Positions 8,238 to 16,413 of a stretch of DNA of 64,000 nt are shown piece by piece; the first letter of the stretch is position 1, and each line of letters opens with the position of its first letter. This stretch comes from Sphingomonas crusticola (GTDB taxonomy: Bacteria; Pseudomonadota; Alphaproteobacteria; Sphingomonadales; Sphingomonadaceae). Location of the stretch: positions 2,936,501-3,000,500 of the forward strand of contig NZ_QTJP01000001.1 in the NCBI RefSeq assembly GCF_003391115.1. The letters are read 5' to 3'. Made by a program: the position numbers and the translations under genes. Under the pieces are notes generated by a model that worked only from the letters and a program-made list of their open reading frames with translations, searched no databases and was not told the origin of the DNA.

Positions 8238-9398
8238 TCAGAGGGCGAGCTTGGCCAAAGCATCCGCCGCTATCGACTGGATCAAGTGACCGTAGTGCCG
8301 TTCGATCATCTCGGCGCTGGTGTCGCTGATCTGGCCAACGGTCAATAGTGACAGTCCGCCAATCACCAGGTCGGTGATAGTACTGTGCCTGAGCGTGTAG
8401 GCGGTGGTGTTCGGCGGGAGCCCAGCACGTCGCGCTGCCTCAGCGATCGGGCCTTTCCACGAATTTTTGTCCCAGGCCTGCCCGTTTCGACGAATGAAAA
8501 GTGGCTCCTCTACGGGGCGGCCCTTTGCGTGCGACCCCAGAAGCGTCGAAACTCCTTGGGGCGTTACAATGCGACGAGGCTTGCCGCTTTTATCCTTTCC
8601 GATCGTCAGCTCGGCAGTGCGCAGGTCGAAATCCGATACTCTCAGCTTTGCGACCGCGCCCGGTCGCAGCGGCAAAAGGCACAGCGTTCTGACGAACGGT
8701 TCCGCTTCCTCATCAACCTCGGCCAACAGCGAGCGTCGCTGCTCGCGGTCCAGATAAAGCGTTCTTTGCCGATCGGCATTTCTGATCGGTCTGATCGCTT
8801 CCTGCCAAGCAGCCTCCGTATCGGGAATGCCGTGGGGGAGGACCCGATTAAGCGCCGCCCGTAACATTGCCATGTCACGGTTAACGGACGCCGGTGCCCG
8901 AGGCCGCATGGTCATCCGACCATCTTTGCGCCGACTAATCTGCGATGGCTTGTCCTCCAGCCGTTGCCGCCAGGCCGCCAGATGATGCCGGCGCAGCTTC
9001 CTTAACTTAACTTTGGCGATTGGATCGCTGTAAATATGCCGCTTGAAGCGGCTCACAATTTCAACATTCGCCAAAGCGTAGCGTTGGCACGCCTCGGCAA
9101 CCGTCTCTATCGTCTGCTCGGCGATACCACCAGTTTCCACCAGATCGGCAAATGCTTCGGCCTCTTTCTTGGCGAGCGCGAACTGATCGCGCGCAGGAAT
9201 CGCGCCAAAGTCGCCCAGTGCCTTGAGACGATAGCTGCGGTCGTCCTCGGAATAAGCGCGCGCGATCCAGGTGCCACTGCCCTCGCGCGCGGAAGGCCGA
9301 TATCCGATGAAACAGCCCGGACGCAGACGCTGCCAATGCGGCTCACGCCGGGCAGGAAGAGCCTCCCGCTCCTTCACCTTGCTCAAGTCCCGCGCCAT
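8238..9398 (-). CDS. tyrosine recombinase (site-specific integrase)
   Basis: A 386-residue integrase of the lambda/P4-like tyrosine recombinase superfamily. The catalytic set includes Arg245 (LPLRPG), Lys273 (KSGKPRR), Arg337 in YTLRHS and nucleophile Tyr369 in ERHYGHL. The first His of the HxxR motif is Tyr334 and no histidine is seen before the nucleophile, as in many SGTS-type phage integrases. The start MARDLSKVK at 9398 is favoured because the same start is preserved in the diverged copy near 12712. The longer open frame to 9578 runs through the tRNA fragment and is not credible. The gene's 5' end faces the tRNA-Arg remnant, the standard position for a tRNA-targeting integrase. Confidence 0.88.
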   Translation of the reverse strand: MARDLSKVKEREALPARREPHWQRLRPGCFIGYRPSAREGSGTWIARAYSEDDRSYRLKALGDFGAIPARDQFALAKKEAEAFADLVETGGIAEQTIETVAEACQRYALANVEIVSRFKRHIYSDPIAKVKLRKLRRHHLAAWRQRLEDKPSQISRRKDGRMTMRPRAPASVNRDMAMLRAALNRVLPHGIPDTEAAWQEAIRPIRNADRQRTLYLDREQRRSLLAEVDEEAEPFVRTLCLLPLRPGAVAKLRVSDFDLRTAELTIGKDKSGKPRRIVTPQGVSTLLGSHAKGRPVEEPLFIRRNGQAWDKNSWKGPIAEAARRAGLPPNTTAYTLRHSTITDLVIGGLSLLTVGQISDTSAEMIERHYGHLIQSIAADALAKLAL

Positions 9399-9580
9399 GA
9401 TGGCCCACTCGCCGTTCCGTACGGAAAAGTACGGAAACATAGTCGGAAAAACGTGGTTCCCCTCGTGCAAAAAGTCAAGGAATCCGCCGTTTTGATGTCC
9501 GTTGTCGTCTGGCATCCCCTGATTTCCCGTGCGCCTGCGGGCAGAGGCCAAGGGTTCGGATCCCTTCGGCTGCGCCACGT
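9377..9580. repeat. integrase-start/tRNA junction repeat, copy 1
   Basis: About 204 bp that reappear, diverged, at 12691-12896 in the same orientation. It spans the first codons of the integrase (antisense), its upstream region with palindrome TTCCGTACGGAA (9415-9426), and a tRNA-Arg-like 3' end. The similarity is strongest at both ends and patchy in the middle (about 9456-9530). Confidence 0.85.
9540..9577 (+). other. putative attachment site: 3' part of an arginine-type tRNA
   Basis: The bases GGCAGAGGCC then AAGGG-TTCGGAT-CCCTT form a T-arm followed by an acceptor 3' strand CGGCTGC, discriminator G and CCA at 9575-9577. No matching D-arm or 5' acceptor strand exists upstream, so this is a displaced 3' fragment, as left by integration into a tRNA gene. 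An intact partner would need a 5' acceptor strand GCAGCCG, and none is seen in the window. Confidence 0.7.
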
Positions 9581-10077
9581 CTCAACGCCTAGCCACCGAC
9601 CTGCGGTTCGCAATGCGGGCTCGGTAAGTTCTGTGCCAGTAACGGCCGGATTGGTCTCGTGTTACCAGCGCGCAGTGCTCTCGCGAATCCTCGCAACCGC
9701 CAGGCGGCGCGCCTTCGTGCTGCTGCTCCAATTGCGAGCGTAGACGCCTGGCGAAGCCGAAGTCCCGCGCGGTGAACACCTTCAAGCTTCAGCACGGTGC
9801 TGTGTCGCCGAGCGGCGGCTCGCGCCGGGAAAGCATGTGGTCCTGATGCTAGCACTTCGTGCTCCGCAAAGCACTCGACGGATGCCGCGCCCATTCATCG
9901 CCTTGAATAGCAGTACCGACACTTGAATGGCTCGGCCGTGCCGCGGCAGCCGCAACCCGTCGGCGCGCACCCATCGTTTTATAGGAGACTTGTAGGATTT
10001 CGTGATGTTCATGATATGTTCCTTAGCTGTGGTAGGCACGGGGCCAGCCATTCGAGCTTAAGGACCGAGGATGAACG
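9581..10077. other. gene-poor stretch inside the island
   Basis: I see no convincing gene. A minus-strand frame starting at ATG 10011 with an AAGGAAC upstream could encode about 76 residues (start MNITKSYKSPIKRW), but its composition becomes arginine-rich and unlike a folded protein. The right end holds the likely promoter and ribosome site (AGGACCGAGG, 10061-10070) of the beta-helix gene. Confidence 0.5.
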
Positions 10078-11505
10078 ATGGCCAACATTGCCAATTTTTA
10101 TGCAAATTCCAGCAGTACGGATAGCGACGCTATTCAGGCGTTCTTCACTGCGGTTGGTGTGGGGCAGACCGACAGCATTCTATACTTTGAGCCTGGCCAG
10201 GGCCGCGGCCCCAGCGGGCGATATATTATTGATCGAAAGCTGGAATTTGTCGGCTCAGCGGTGATCGGCTTCGATCTGCAGCAGAGCACAATGAGGTTTA
10301 CGACGCCTCAAAGCCAGATTGTATATACGGCTATCAAAGGGCCGGCGACTACTACGATCGGCCCTGAACACTTTTTCGTTCGGAATGGCCGTGTTCAGTA
10401 TTCGGCTGTTATCGATAATCTCTTTAAATGGAACTTCCCCTATCGTGATAGCCGCGCCAGCGGGACCGGCTTCGTTGAGAAGCTCAGAATAACGCCACAA
10501 GACACGGCCCAGGCACATCAGTGCCAAGCGCCGCTGCACATCAAGAATACGTGGAACTTCGTGATCCGGGACGTGGATTATATCGGTAAGCCGCTGCAGC
10601 AGTCCGCACTCGTGACAGACAGCTGCTTTTTGCGTCAGGAAGGGTTGTCCGTCGTCACTGTGCTGGATAATTGCCACTCCTCCTACACCGACAAAGCTGT
10701 GGTTCCGGTCTTTAGCCCGCTGACCGCCGTCAATGGGACCTTCACGAGTGGCGGGTATGCGCGTGACAAAACTGTCCGCCAAGGGTCGGTCATCGGCTTC
10801 TTTGGCCGTGGCACGAGTTTACCCAACCCCACCGGCCTGACCTACGCTCTATATGACGTGGCCGGTGGCGCCTTCGTCAATGGCCCGGCTGACCTGATCG
10901 ATAGCGCCGGCAACGTGATCGGGAGCTTCAACATTACCGCTACGCAGGTCTACACTGATCCTCCACAGGCGCTGCAGATCTGCAACGGCAGCACCTTCAT
11001 CACCACCAACCATCTGTTATCTTTCACCACTCCGGCCAACGCTCTTGGCGTAAAATATCTCGATATCACGATGACGGATACGCATTGCGCTCCATATAAT
11101 AGTATTCTTACTATCGACGGTGTGGCGGCGCTTACGGTAGGCAGCGGGTGCTTTCTCACTCCGCTGGGCACGAACAATACTTCTATTAGTGTCACAAACG
11201 GCGACATAATTAGTATCAACAATGCCCAGGTTACCGCCGATAACGCCAACCCTAACAACGCCAACGGGAAAACTTGGGTTAAGCTCCGTAACGTTAACGG
11301 GGCGACCGTCTCAAATAATCAGATATTCTTTCATCAACACCCTGTCGACATCGATAATTCGGTTCATGACGCCGTCTTCGCCATGAATGCCAACTTCGGC
11401 ACCGGCGGCATCGTTAGCGCCGCTACGCCTTTCAGCACCGGTAATCCCCATGGTCCGCGTTTTTACGGTAACGGCGCCATGGGCATAGGAGTGGACATTA
11501 TCTGA
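10078..11505 (+). CDS. beta-helix / tailspike-like protein
   Basis: A 475-residue protein without a signal peptide. Its N-terminus (DSDAIQAFFTAVG, then LYFEPGQGRG and YIIDRKLEF) follows the pattern of Pectate_lyase_3 and phage tailspike heads: an index helix, a PG turn, then a strand. The rest is rich in N, T, V and I with repeated short strands, as in right-handed beta-helices. It might be a polysaccharide-binding or -cleaving tail protein, or an adhesin. No catalytic site can be pointed to. Codon use and base composition are visibly more AT-rich than in the flanking catabolic genes, supporting foreign origin. It is followed by a strong terminator. Confidence 0.6.
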   Translation: MANIANFYANSSSTDSDAIQAFFTAVGVGQTDSILYFEPGQGRGPSGRYIIDRKLEFVGSAVIGFDLQQSTMRFTTPQSQIVYTAIKGPATTTIGPEHFFVRNGRVQYSAVIDNLFKWNFPYRDSRASGTGFVEKLRITPQDTAQAHQCQAPLHIKNTWNFVIRDVDYIGKPLQQSALVTDSCFLRQEGLSVVTVLDNCHSSYTDKAVVPVFSPLTAVNGTFTSGGYARDKTVRQGSVIGFFGRGTSLPNPTGLTYALYDVAGGAFVNGPADLIDSAGNVIGSFNITATQVYTDPPQALQICNGSTFITTNHLLSFTTPANALGVKYLDITMTDTHCAPYNSILTIDGVAALTVGSGCFLTPLGTNNTSISVTNGDIISINNAQVTADNANPNNANGKTWVKLRNVNGATVSNNQIFFHQHPVDIDNSVHDAVFAMNANFGTGGIVSAATPFSTGNPHGPRFYGNGAMGIGVDII

Positions 11506-11511
11506 CCTTGG

Positions 11512-11539
11512 GCGCCGCCCCGTGCGGGCGGCGCTTTTT
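11512..11539 (+). terminator. Rho-independent terminator after the beta-helix gene
   Basis: Perfect 9-bp stem GCGCCGCCC (11512-11520) and GGGCGGCGC (11526-11534), loop CGTGC, then TTTTT. It begins 7 bp after the stop codon. Confidence 0.92.
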
Positions 11540-11614
11540 CCTCTCCGGTGTGCTTCAACTCGGTTCCTTCCACCGTAAGCCGCTCTAGCGAACGGGCGGG
11601 AAAAGCGGCTATTA

Positions 11615-12574
11615 ATGTCTCCTATGGACCTTGAGCTCGCTACCCCCCAGAATTTCGACGAGGAAGGCTACCTGCTGGCCAATCCCGACGTTGCCCGGCA
11701 TGTTGCCGCCGGCGGCAACGCGCTCGCCCATTTTGAGGAGCACGGCCTGTGCGAGGGAAGGCGACAGGCGATCGTCAATCGCGAGAGGCGTCATATCCGC
11801 AGGAGGCAACGCTACGACCGCTTTGTGCACTTGCTTAGCGCAACTGCCGGGGCGGGAGGCGAGTTCAATTACTTGGAGCAGCCGGAGACTTTTCCAGTCC
11901 GCTATGGATGTACGCTGTATGACCTTGAGGAATATCAGGCGGAGTCTGCCAATGCAGGATTCGGCCCGTTTATCGATGAAATTCGCGCCAATCCCCAAAA
12001 GCTTTATCTGGACGTCGGCTGTGGAAAAAGGACGAGGGTCGAGCCAAATTGCTTGTACCTAGAAGTCTATCGGTCGCAATCGGCCGATATCGTGATGGAG
12101 CCAGCGTGCCGATATCCAATAGCTTCTGAATCACTCGATGGTATCGGGTGTTTCGCCGTGCTTGAGCATGTGGAACGCCCTTGGGAGGCTGCGCTTGAGT
12201 TTCGTAGGATGCTGAAGCCCGGCGGGAAAGTTTTTATCGATTGGCCCTTCCTGCAGCCCGTTCATGGCTTTCCCAATCACTATTACAATGCTACCCGTGA
12301 AGGGCTCAGGCAGATGTTTGCGGACGGGTTTACCGTAGAGCAGCTTGATACATTTCCGAATCAAACTCCTGACCATACGGTCAATTGGCTGCTACAGGAT
12401 CTGACCCAGAGCATGGCTCCGGCCGCTCGAGAGCGGTTGCTGTCTATGTCTGTGGAGGCTCTCCTACGAGAGACACCGGGCAGCCCTTTTTGGGAGGAGG
12501 TCTTGGCCTCGCTTTCCCCTAAAGCCATCGAAACACTGGCTTGCGGAAATACGCTGATAGCTACGAGACGCTAA
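11615..12574 (+). CDS. class I SAM-dependent methyltransferase
   Basis: A 319-residue protein. The N-terminal NPDVARHVAAGG segment (23-34) with HFEEHGLCEGRR is a short motif seen at the ends of many exopolysaccharide-associated glycosyltransferases and methyltransferases. The SAM-binding core starts at YLDVGCGK (131-138), continues with FAVLEHVERPWEA and has the motif LKPGGKVFIDWPF, all typical of Methyltransf_11 enzymes. The acceptor is unknown, and surface glycan modification is a reasonable guess given the N-terminal motif. An in-frame ATG at 11624 is an alternative start. Together with the beta-helix gene it forms the cargo between the two tRNA fragments. Confidence 0.82.
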   Translation: MSPMDLELATPQNFDEEGYLLANPDVARHVAAGGNALAHFEEHGLCEGRRQAIVNRERRHIRRRQRYDRFVHLLSATAGAGGEFNYLEQPETFPVRYGCTLYDLEEYQAESANAGFGPFIDEIRANPQKLYLDVGCGKRTRVEPNCLYLEVYRSQSADIVMEPACRYPIASESLDGIGCFAVLEHVERPWEAALEFRRMLKPGGKVFIDWPFLQPVHGFPNHYYNATREGLRQMFADGFTVEQLDTFPNQTPDHTVNWLLQDLTQSMAPAARERLLSMSVEALLRETPGSPFWEEVLASLSPKAIETLACGNTLIATRR

Positions 12575-12690
12575 CTGCAACTTCGCCCTCATTGCACCGA
12601 GCGCTACTCGTCTCGGCCGGACTCAGCCCGGATCATTTGAGAGCTGCTGCACAAGTAAGGACCCGGCTTCCCGTATGCGCTAACGCTGCG
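12575..12690. other. non-coding gap with the broken end of a second integrase
   Basis: No gene. At the right end the antisense reading frame of the integrase remnant terminates (TAG, complement of 12680-12682). Confidence 0.5.
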
Positions 12691-12712
12691 CCTTGCTCAA
12701 GTCCCGCGCCAT
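12680..12712 (-). pseudogene. integrase remnant (first ~8 codons retained)
   Basis: Reading antisense from ATG at 12712 gives M-A-R-D-L-S-K-A-Q-R then stop. The first seven residues are identical to the intact integrase at 9398. Similarity to the intact gene stops at about 12691, marking a deletion or recombination breakpoint that removed essentially the whole coding region. Confidence 0.75.
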
Positions 12713-12896
12713 GATGGCCACTCGCCGTTCCGTACGGAAAAAGTACGGAAAACATAGTCGGAAGAACGTGGCCCGCCTCGGACAAAAAGTGGAAGAAAAC
12801 TGCCGTTTTTCGGTCCCTCGTCGTCCAGCTTTATCCTTGTTTCCCGCGCTCCGAAGGCAGAGGCCAGGGGTTCGAATCCCTTCGGGTGCGCCACGT
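12691..12896. repeat. integrase-start/tRNA junction repeat, copy 2
   Basis: Direct repeat of 9377-9580, with the integrase start, the palindrome TTCCGTACGGAA (12728-12739) and the tRNA-Arg 3' half in the same order. Divergence is high in the middle, so the copies come from related but distinct elements rather than a recent duplication. Confidence 0.85.
12849..12893 (+). other. putative attachment site: 3' half of tRNA-Arg(CCG)
   Basis: CTCCGAA-GGCAG gives an anticodon loop reading CCG and the 3' anticodon stem. It is followed by a T-arm AGGGG-TTCGAAT-CCCTT and the acceptor strand CGGGTGC-G-CCA. The preceding sequence (TTTCCCGCG) does not pair as a 5' anticodon stem, and no 5' half exists, so the tRNA is not functional here. 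The break within the anticodon loop is a typical tyrosine-integrase crossover position. Confidence 0.78.
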
Positions 12897-13071
12897 TTTC
12901 ATGTCTCAGCGATATTCGTTGGGGCGGCCCGCTCCTGGCGCGATCAGCATCGTGGTCAAGCGGTGTCCGTCGTCTGGATGGAATCGTATCCGCGCTTTTC
13001 GCCTCGTGCAGCGCCTGTTATGGGCTAAGTCCGTGGCCTTATACATGTTCATGTAATCGGAAGTTGAGAAT

Positions 13072-13272
13072 ATGCAGATCATCGTTCGTGACAACAACGT
13101 TGACCAGGCGCTCCGCGCGCTCAAGAAGAAGCTGCAGCGCGAGGGTGTCTACCGCGAGATGAAGCTTCGTCGGCACTATGAAAAACCCTCCGAAAAGCGC
13201 GCGCGCGAGCATGCGGCCGCGGTGAGCCGTGCGCGGAAGGCCGATCGCAAGCGAGCCGAGCGGGATCGCTAA
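13072..13272 (+). CDS. rpsU: 30S ribosomal protein bS21
   Basis: A 66-residue basic protein beginning [20 protein letters not shown], the conserved bS21 start, with the family's [22 protein letters not shown] core and a Lys/Arg-rich tail. It binds 16S rRNA near the anti-Shine-Dalgarno end and affects initiation. It stands alone with its own upstream region (12897-13071) and marks a return to the core chromosome immediately right of the island scar. Confidence 0.96.
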   Translation: MQIIVRDNNVDQALRALKKKLQREGVYREMKLRRHYEKPSEKRAREHAAAVSRARKADRKRAERDR

Positions 13273-13369
13273 AGGCTAGGTAATAAGAGCCATTGCGCGA
13301 CTTCGCCGCTGCGCCTTCCAATCGCTTGGGTAAGATCCGCAGCGGGCCGCATACAGAAGCGGTGGCGCC
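13273..13369. other. convergent gap between rpsU and the tannase-like gene
   Basis: Less than 100 bp with no clear stem-plus-T-run terminator. Confidence 0.4.
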
Positions 13370-15085
13370 TCACGACCGTTCACCCAGTGGATGCCTGATT
13401 TTGGCGGTCGGCTTCCTGACCGAGCAGGCGAAGTTCATCGCCTGATCCCGTGAGCCGGCACCGCGATACCAGGCCGCCATCGGGTAGGCGCAAAGCGGCC
13501 TTTGCCGTGTGACGGTCTTCCCGGTGTCATTGTCATAGCGGGTTGCAATCACCTGGGACGGCGCGGTTCCGTCCTCGACCCAATGCGTCAGCGCGGCGAA
13601 CAGGTCGTCACGCGGCGTCTCCGAAGCGGGCGGTGGGGCTGCGCCGTTGGCAGAGTTGAAGCCGTCCGGCCCGGGCCCGGCACCGCAGTGCATCACGCCC
13701 GGAGCCATGAACAGCCTGGCAGAGGCCTGCGCCTTCTTGAGGCCTCCGGAACCGCGCGCGATACGGTCGTAAAACGCGATCGTCTGCTCCGGCGCCACCA
13801 GCGTGTCCGACCAGCCATGGTAGATGATCAGCTTGCCGCCACGGGCCCGGAAGGCCCGGATATCTCCCCGCGTCGCGTCGTTAACGACGGCGCCAAGCGC
13901 GGCATCGACTTGCGGCATATCCCGATCGAAGTCGAAGGCGCGCCAGTCCCACTCTGCGCCGAACACCCATTTGAACAGACCGTCGAAGGCCGGCTCGCCG
14001 TTGATCGGCGCCTGAAGGAAGTTCCAGCCGAAGCGACCGGGCAGCTCGCTGCCGAGCGGCCATCCATAATATAATGGGCGCCCGGCACGATTGGTCGGTC
14101 CCGAATAGAAGGCGCGGGCAGTCGCAATTTCTGCCGGGCTCAGGCAGTTCGGGTTAACCGCGCTGCGACACGCAAGCACCGCCGGATCGAAGCGGCACGC
14201 CCGCGGATCGGCGAGGTAGGGATCGCCGGGCAGGCCATTTGCGCGCCCGGCGCAGGCCGCCAGAACGGCCGTGTTGAGCAGCGTCAATTTTTCGTCGGAT
14301 AGGCGCCCGCCCGCTTGCAGGTTCGCGGCCCGATAGTCCCACAGCACGGCTGCATGGCCCCACGTGCGGTTGATCACCGGCGCACCAACCAGGATGCCGT
14401 CATAATCCTTGGGATAATAAAGCGCTTCGATCAGCCCCTGCTGCCCGCCGGTGGAGCAGCCCGTATAATAAGCGCGCGAGGCCGGCCGGCCGTAGAAGCT
14501 CTCCGCGATCGCCTTGCCGGTCACCGTCATGACGTGGGTCGAAAGCCGCCCCCAATCCCTCCATTTGCGGGGATGGCCGATAAGGGCGTCCCCTTCGAGC
14601 GGATTGGCAGGCGCGGTCCCCGTGTCGGTAACGGCGGTGGCATAGCCGCGACGCAATCCGGTGATCATGCCGGCATAACCTGATGCGAGAATTCCGCCGA
14701 AGCCGCCGTTGCCGTTGCCGTGAAACACGCCGGCCCAACGGCTTTGCGGCAGCCAAACCTCCACCTGCACATTGGAATCCGGTGCCGCCCTGACCGACGC
14801 GACGACGCGGCAGAAAGCAGGCAGGTCCGCCCGCCGGAGCGCGCCCAGCGCCGCGAAACCGCCGGCCGGGACAGCTTCCGCACGCTCGATCACGGTCGCG
14901 GGAAGCTGCAGGCTGGCAAGATCCTCACAGCGGGCTCCCCAGCTCGGTGCAGCCAGCGTCAGCATCACAAGAGCCGCGGCCAAGGCGAACAGGCCACGCG
15001 GTCGAGCCGCGTTGGGGAAACGGACAATCCCACCCTTGGCGCGGCGATATTGGGTAAAATGGATGATCATTCTATTTCTCATCAC
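13370..15085 (-). CDS. tannase/feruloyl esterase family hydrolase
   Basis: A 571-residue secreted esterase. A hydrophobic signal segment (about 31-47, ending APSWGA) follows a longer than usual basic N-region, so a later start is possible. The family's CS-D-HC arrangement is complete: Cys210-Ser211 in GCSTGGQ, Asp427 in HGWSD, and His466-Cys467 in MHCGAGPG; the two cysteines usually form a disulfide that ties the Ser and His strands together. Members hydrolyse gallate or hydroxycinnamate esters. It lies 11 bp downstream of the MFS gene at the end of a CoA-catabolic operon, suggesting release of an aromatic or other acid that is then taken up and activated. Confidence 0.9.
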   Translation of the reverse strand: MMRNRMIIHFTQYRRAKGGIVRFPNAARPRGLFALAAALVMLTLAAPSWGARCEDLASLQLPATVIERAEAVPAGGFAALGALRRADLPAFCRVVASVRAAPDSNVQVEVWLPQSRWAGVFHGNGNGGFGGILASGYAGMITGLRRGYATAVTDTGTAPANPLEGDALIGHPRKWRDWGRLSTHVMTVTGKAIAESFYGRPASRAYYTGCSTGGQQGLIEALYYPKDYDGILVGAPVINRTWGHAAVLWDYRAANLQAGGRLSDEKLTLLNTAVLAACAGRANGLPGDPYLADPRACRFDPAVLACRSAVNPNCLSPAEIATARAFYSGPTNRAGRPLYYGWPLGSELPGRFGWNFLQAPINGEPAFDGLFKWVFGAEWDWRAFDFDRDMPQVDAALGAVVNDATRGDIRAFRARGGKLIIYHGWSDTLVAPEQTIAFYDRIARGSGGLKKAQASARLFMAPGVMHCGAGPGPDGFNSANGAAPPPASETPRDDLFAALTHWVEDGTAPSQVIATRYDNDTGKTVTRQRPLCAYPMAAWYRGAGSRDQAMNFACSVRKPTAKIRHPLGERS

Positions 15086-15096
15086 GATCGATTTCG

Positions 15097-16413
15097 TCAG
15101 TTGCGGGGCTCAACGCCGGACGCCTTGTCCGACCGACGCAGCATGCGGGCGAGCAGAAAGAATAGCAGCGCGCCGATGACGTACATTGGTGCCAGCGCGT
15201 AAAATGCGGGTTGCAAGGAGCTGACGGCGCCGCCGGCGCGGAAATGGTCGCTCGCCCAGCCGACATAGGTGGGTCCAAGGCCCACGCCGATGAAGTTCAT
15301 CACGAGCAGGAGCAAGGCGCCCGAGATCACCCGCCTGTGCGGGTGCACTCTCTCCTGGACCAGCGTGACGGTCGCCGGAAGAAAGAAGGAGTTGAGGAAC
15401 GTAGGGACCGCCAGAAAGCACATCGCGACCCGCCAGTCCGCTGCCCAGGCAAAACCGAGGAAGAAGGGAAGCGCCAGCAGGAGCGAGTAAGCGGGGACCA
15501 TTGCGTAGGCAGCCCGGGATCGGCTGCCGAACTTGTCGATCAATCGTCCAGACACGAAGATGCCGCCGCCCATGCCGAGGCCGAGAACGAGGGAGTAATA
15601 AAGGGCGACATCCTCGAGCGTCATGCCTTTTTCGCGCATGAGAAACAGCGTCGCGAAGTTGCTCAGCCCATAGGTGATGAAGTTTGCCGAACCGCTTGCG
15701 ACCGACGCCAAGGCGAGCACCGGATCGGAGAAGAAGCCAGCGATCATCTTCAGAAAGCCGGCCGGCTCCTGCATCTCGCTCGTCCGGCCGTCAGCCGCGC
15801 CTACCACTTCCCGCGGCGGTTCCTGCACGAACAGGTGGACGGCGAGGGCGGTTACGATCCCGACGGCGCCGACGACGTAGAAAGGAAGTCGCCAGTCGAA
15901 CGCCGCCGCCAGCGATGCCCCGAACGCGACCCCGATCGCCGATCCCAACGGCGGCCCGAGGTTGAAGATCCCCAGCGCGGTTCCGCGCTTTCCTCGCGGG
16001 TAATAGTCGGAGATAATCGCGTAGGACGGGGGCACACCGCCCGCTTCGCCGACGCCGACGAGCATCCTTGCGGCAACCAACTGGCCATAATTACTGGCAA
16101 GGCCGCATGCCGCAGTCGCCCCGCTCCACAAACCGCATGCGACGGCGAGCACCTTGATGCGGCTGGTACGGTCCGCCAGCCAGCCGACGGGGATCGCAAT
16201 GAAGCAATAGAATAGCGCGAAATATAAGCCGGTTATCTTGCCGAGCTGGCCGTCGGTGACGTGAAGGCTATCCTGGATCGGCTTTGCGAGGATCGAAACC
16301 AGCTGCCTGTCCAGGAAGTTGATGACATAGACAAAGCACAGCATGCCGAGGGCGAAGCCTGCGTGTCCGCGGGTCGTCGCAATCGGTCGTGCAGGGCGCG
16401 GGGTTTCGCTCAT
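15097..16413 (-). CDS. MFS transporter
   Basis: A 438-residue major facilitator with about 12 hydrophobic segments. The N-terminal FVYVINFLDRQLVSIL and the loop motif GWLADRTSRIKV (motif A-like) are typical of the spinster/anion-symporter-like MFS transporters common in sphingomonads. GVGEAGGVPPSYAIISDYYP is the conserved helix 4-5 region. It probably imports the acid released by the neighbouring esterase. Its ATG overlaps the stop of the hydroxyacyl-CoA dehydrogenase gene by 4 bp. A similar transporter is encoded at 42362-43603. Confidence 0.9.
   Translation of the reverse strand: MSETPRPARPIATTRGHAGFALGMLCFVYVINFLDRQLVSILAKPIQDSLHVTDGQLGKITGLYFALFYCFIAIPVGWLADRTSRIKVLAVACGLWSGATAACGLASNYGQLVAARMLVGVGEAGGVPPSYAIISDYYPRGKRGTALGIFNLGPPLGSAIGVAFGASLAAAFDWRLPFYVVGAVGIVTALAVHLFVQEPPREVVGAADGRTSEMQEPAGFLKMIAGFFSDPVLALASVASGSANFITYGLSNFATLFLMREKGMTLEDVALYYSLVLGLGMGGGIFVSGRLIDKFGSRSRAAYAMVPAYSLLLALPFFLGFAWAADWRVAMCFLAVPTFLNSFFLPATVTLVQERVHPHRRVISGALLLLVMNFIGVGLGPTYVGWASDHFRAGGAVSSLQPAFYALAPMYVIGALLFFLLARMLRRSDKASGVEPRN

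Noticed and set aside
9507-9577. Complete tRNA ending at 9577
   Set aside because: Only the T-arm and acceptor 3' strand are present; upstream bases do not form a D-arm, a 5' acceptor strand or a proper anticodon loop.
9782-10051. 89-residue minus-strand frame in the island gap
   Set aside because: A plausible ribosome site exists at ATG 10011, but the product becomes arginine-rich and matches nothing I recognise; noted only in the gap entry.
15211-16215. 334-residue plus-strand frame opposite the MFS gene
   Set aside because: Extremely charged (R, E, D, G) with no hydrophobic core; shadow frame.
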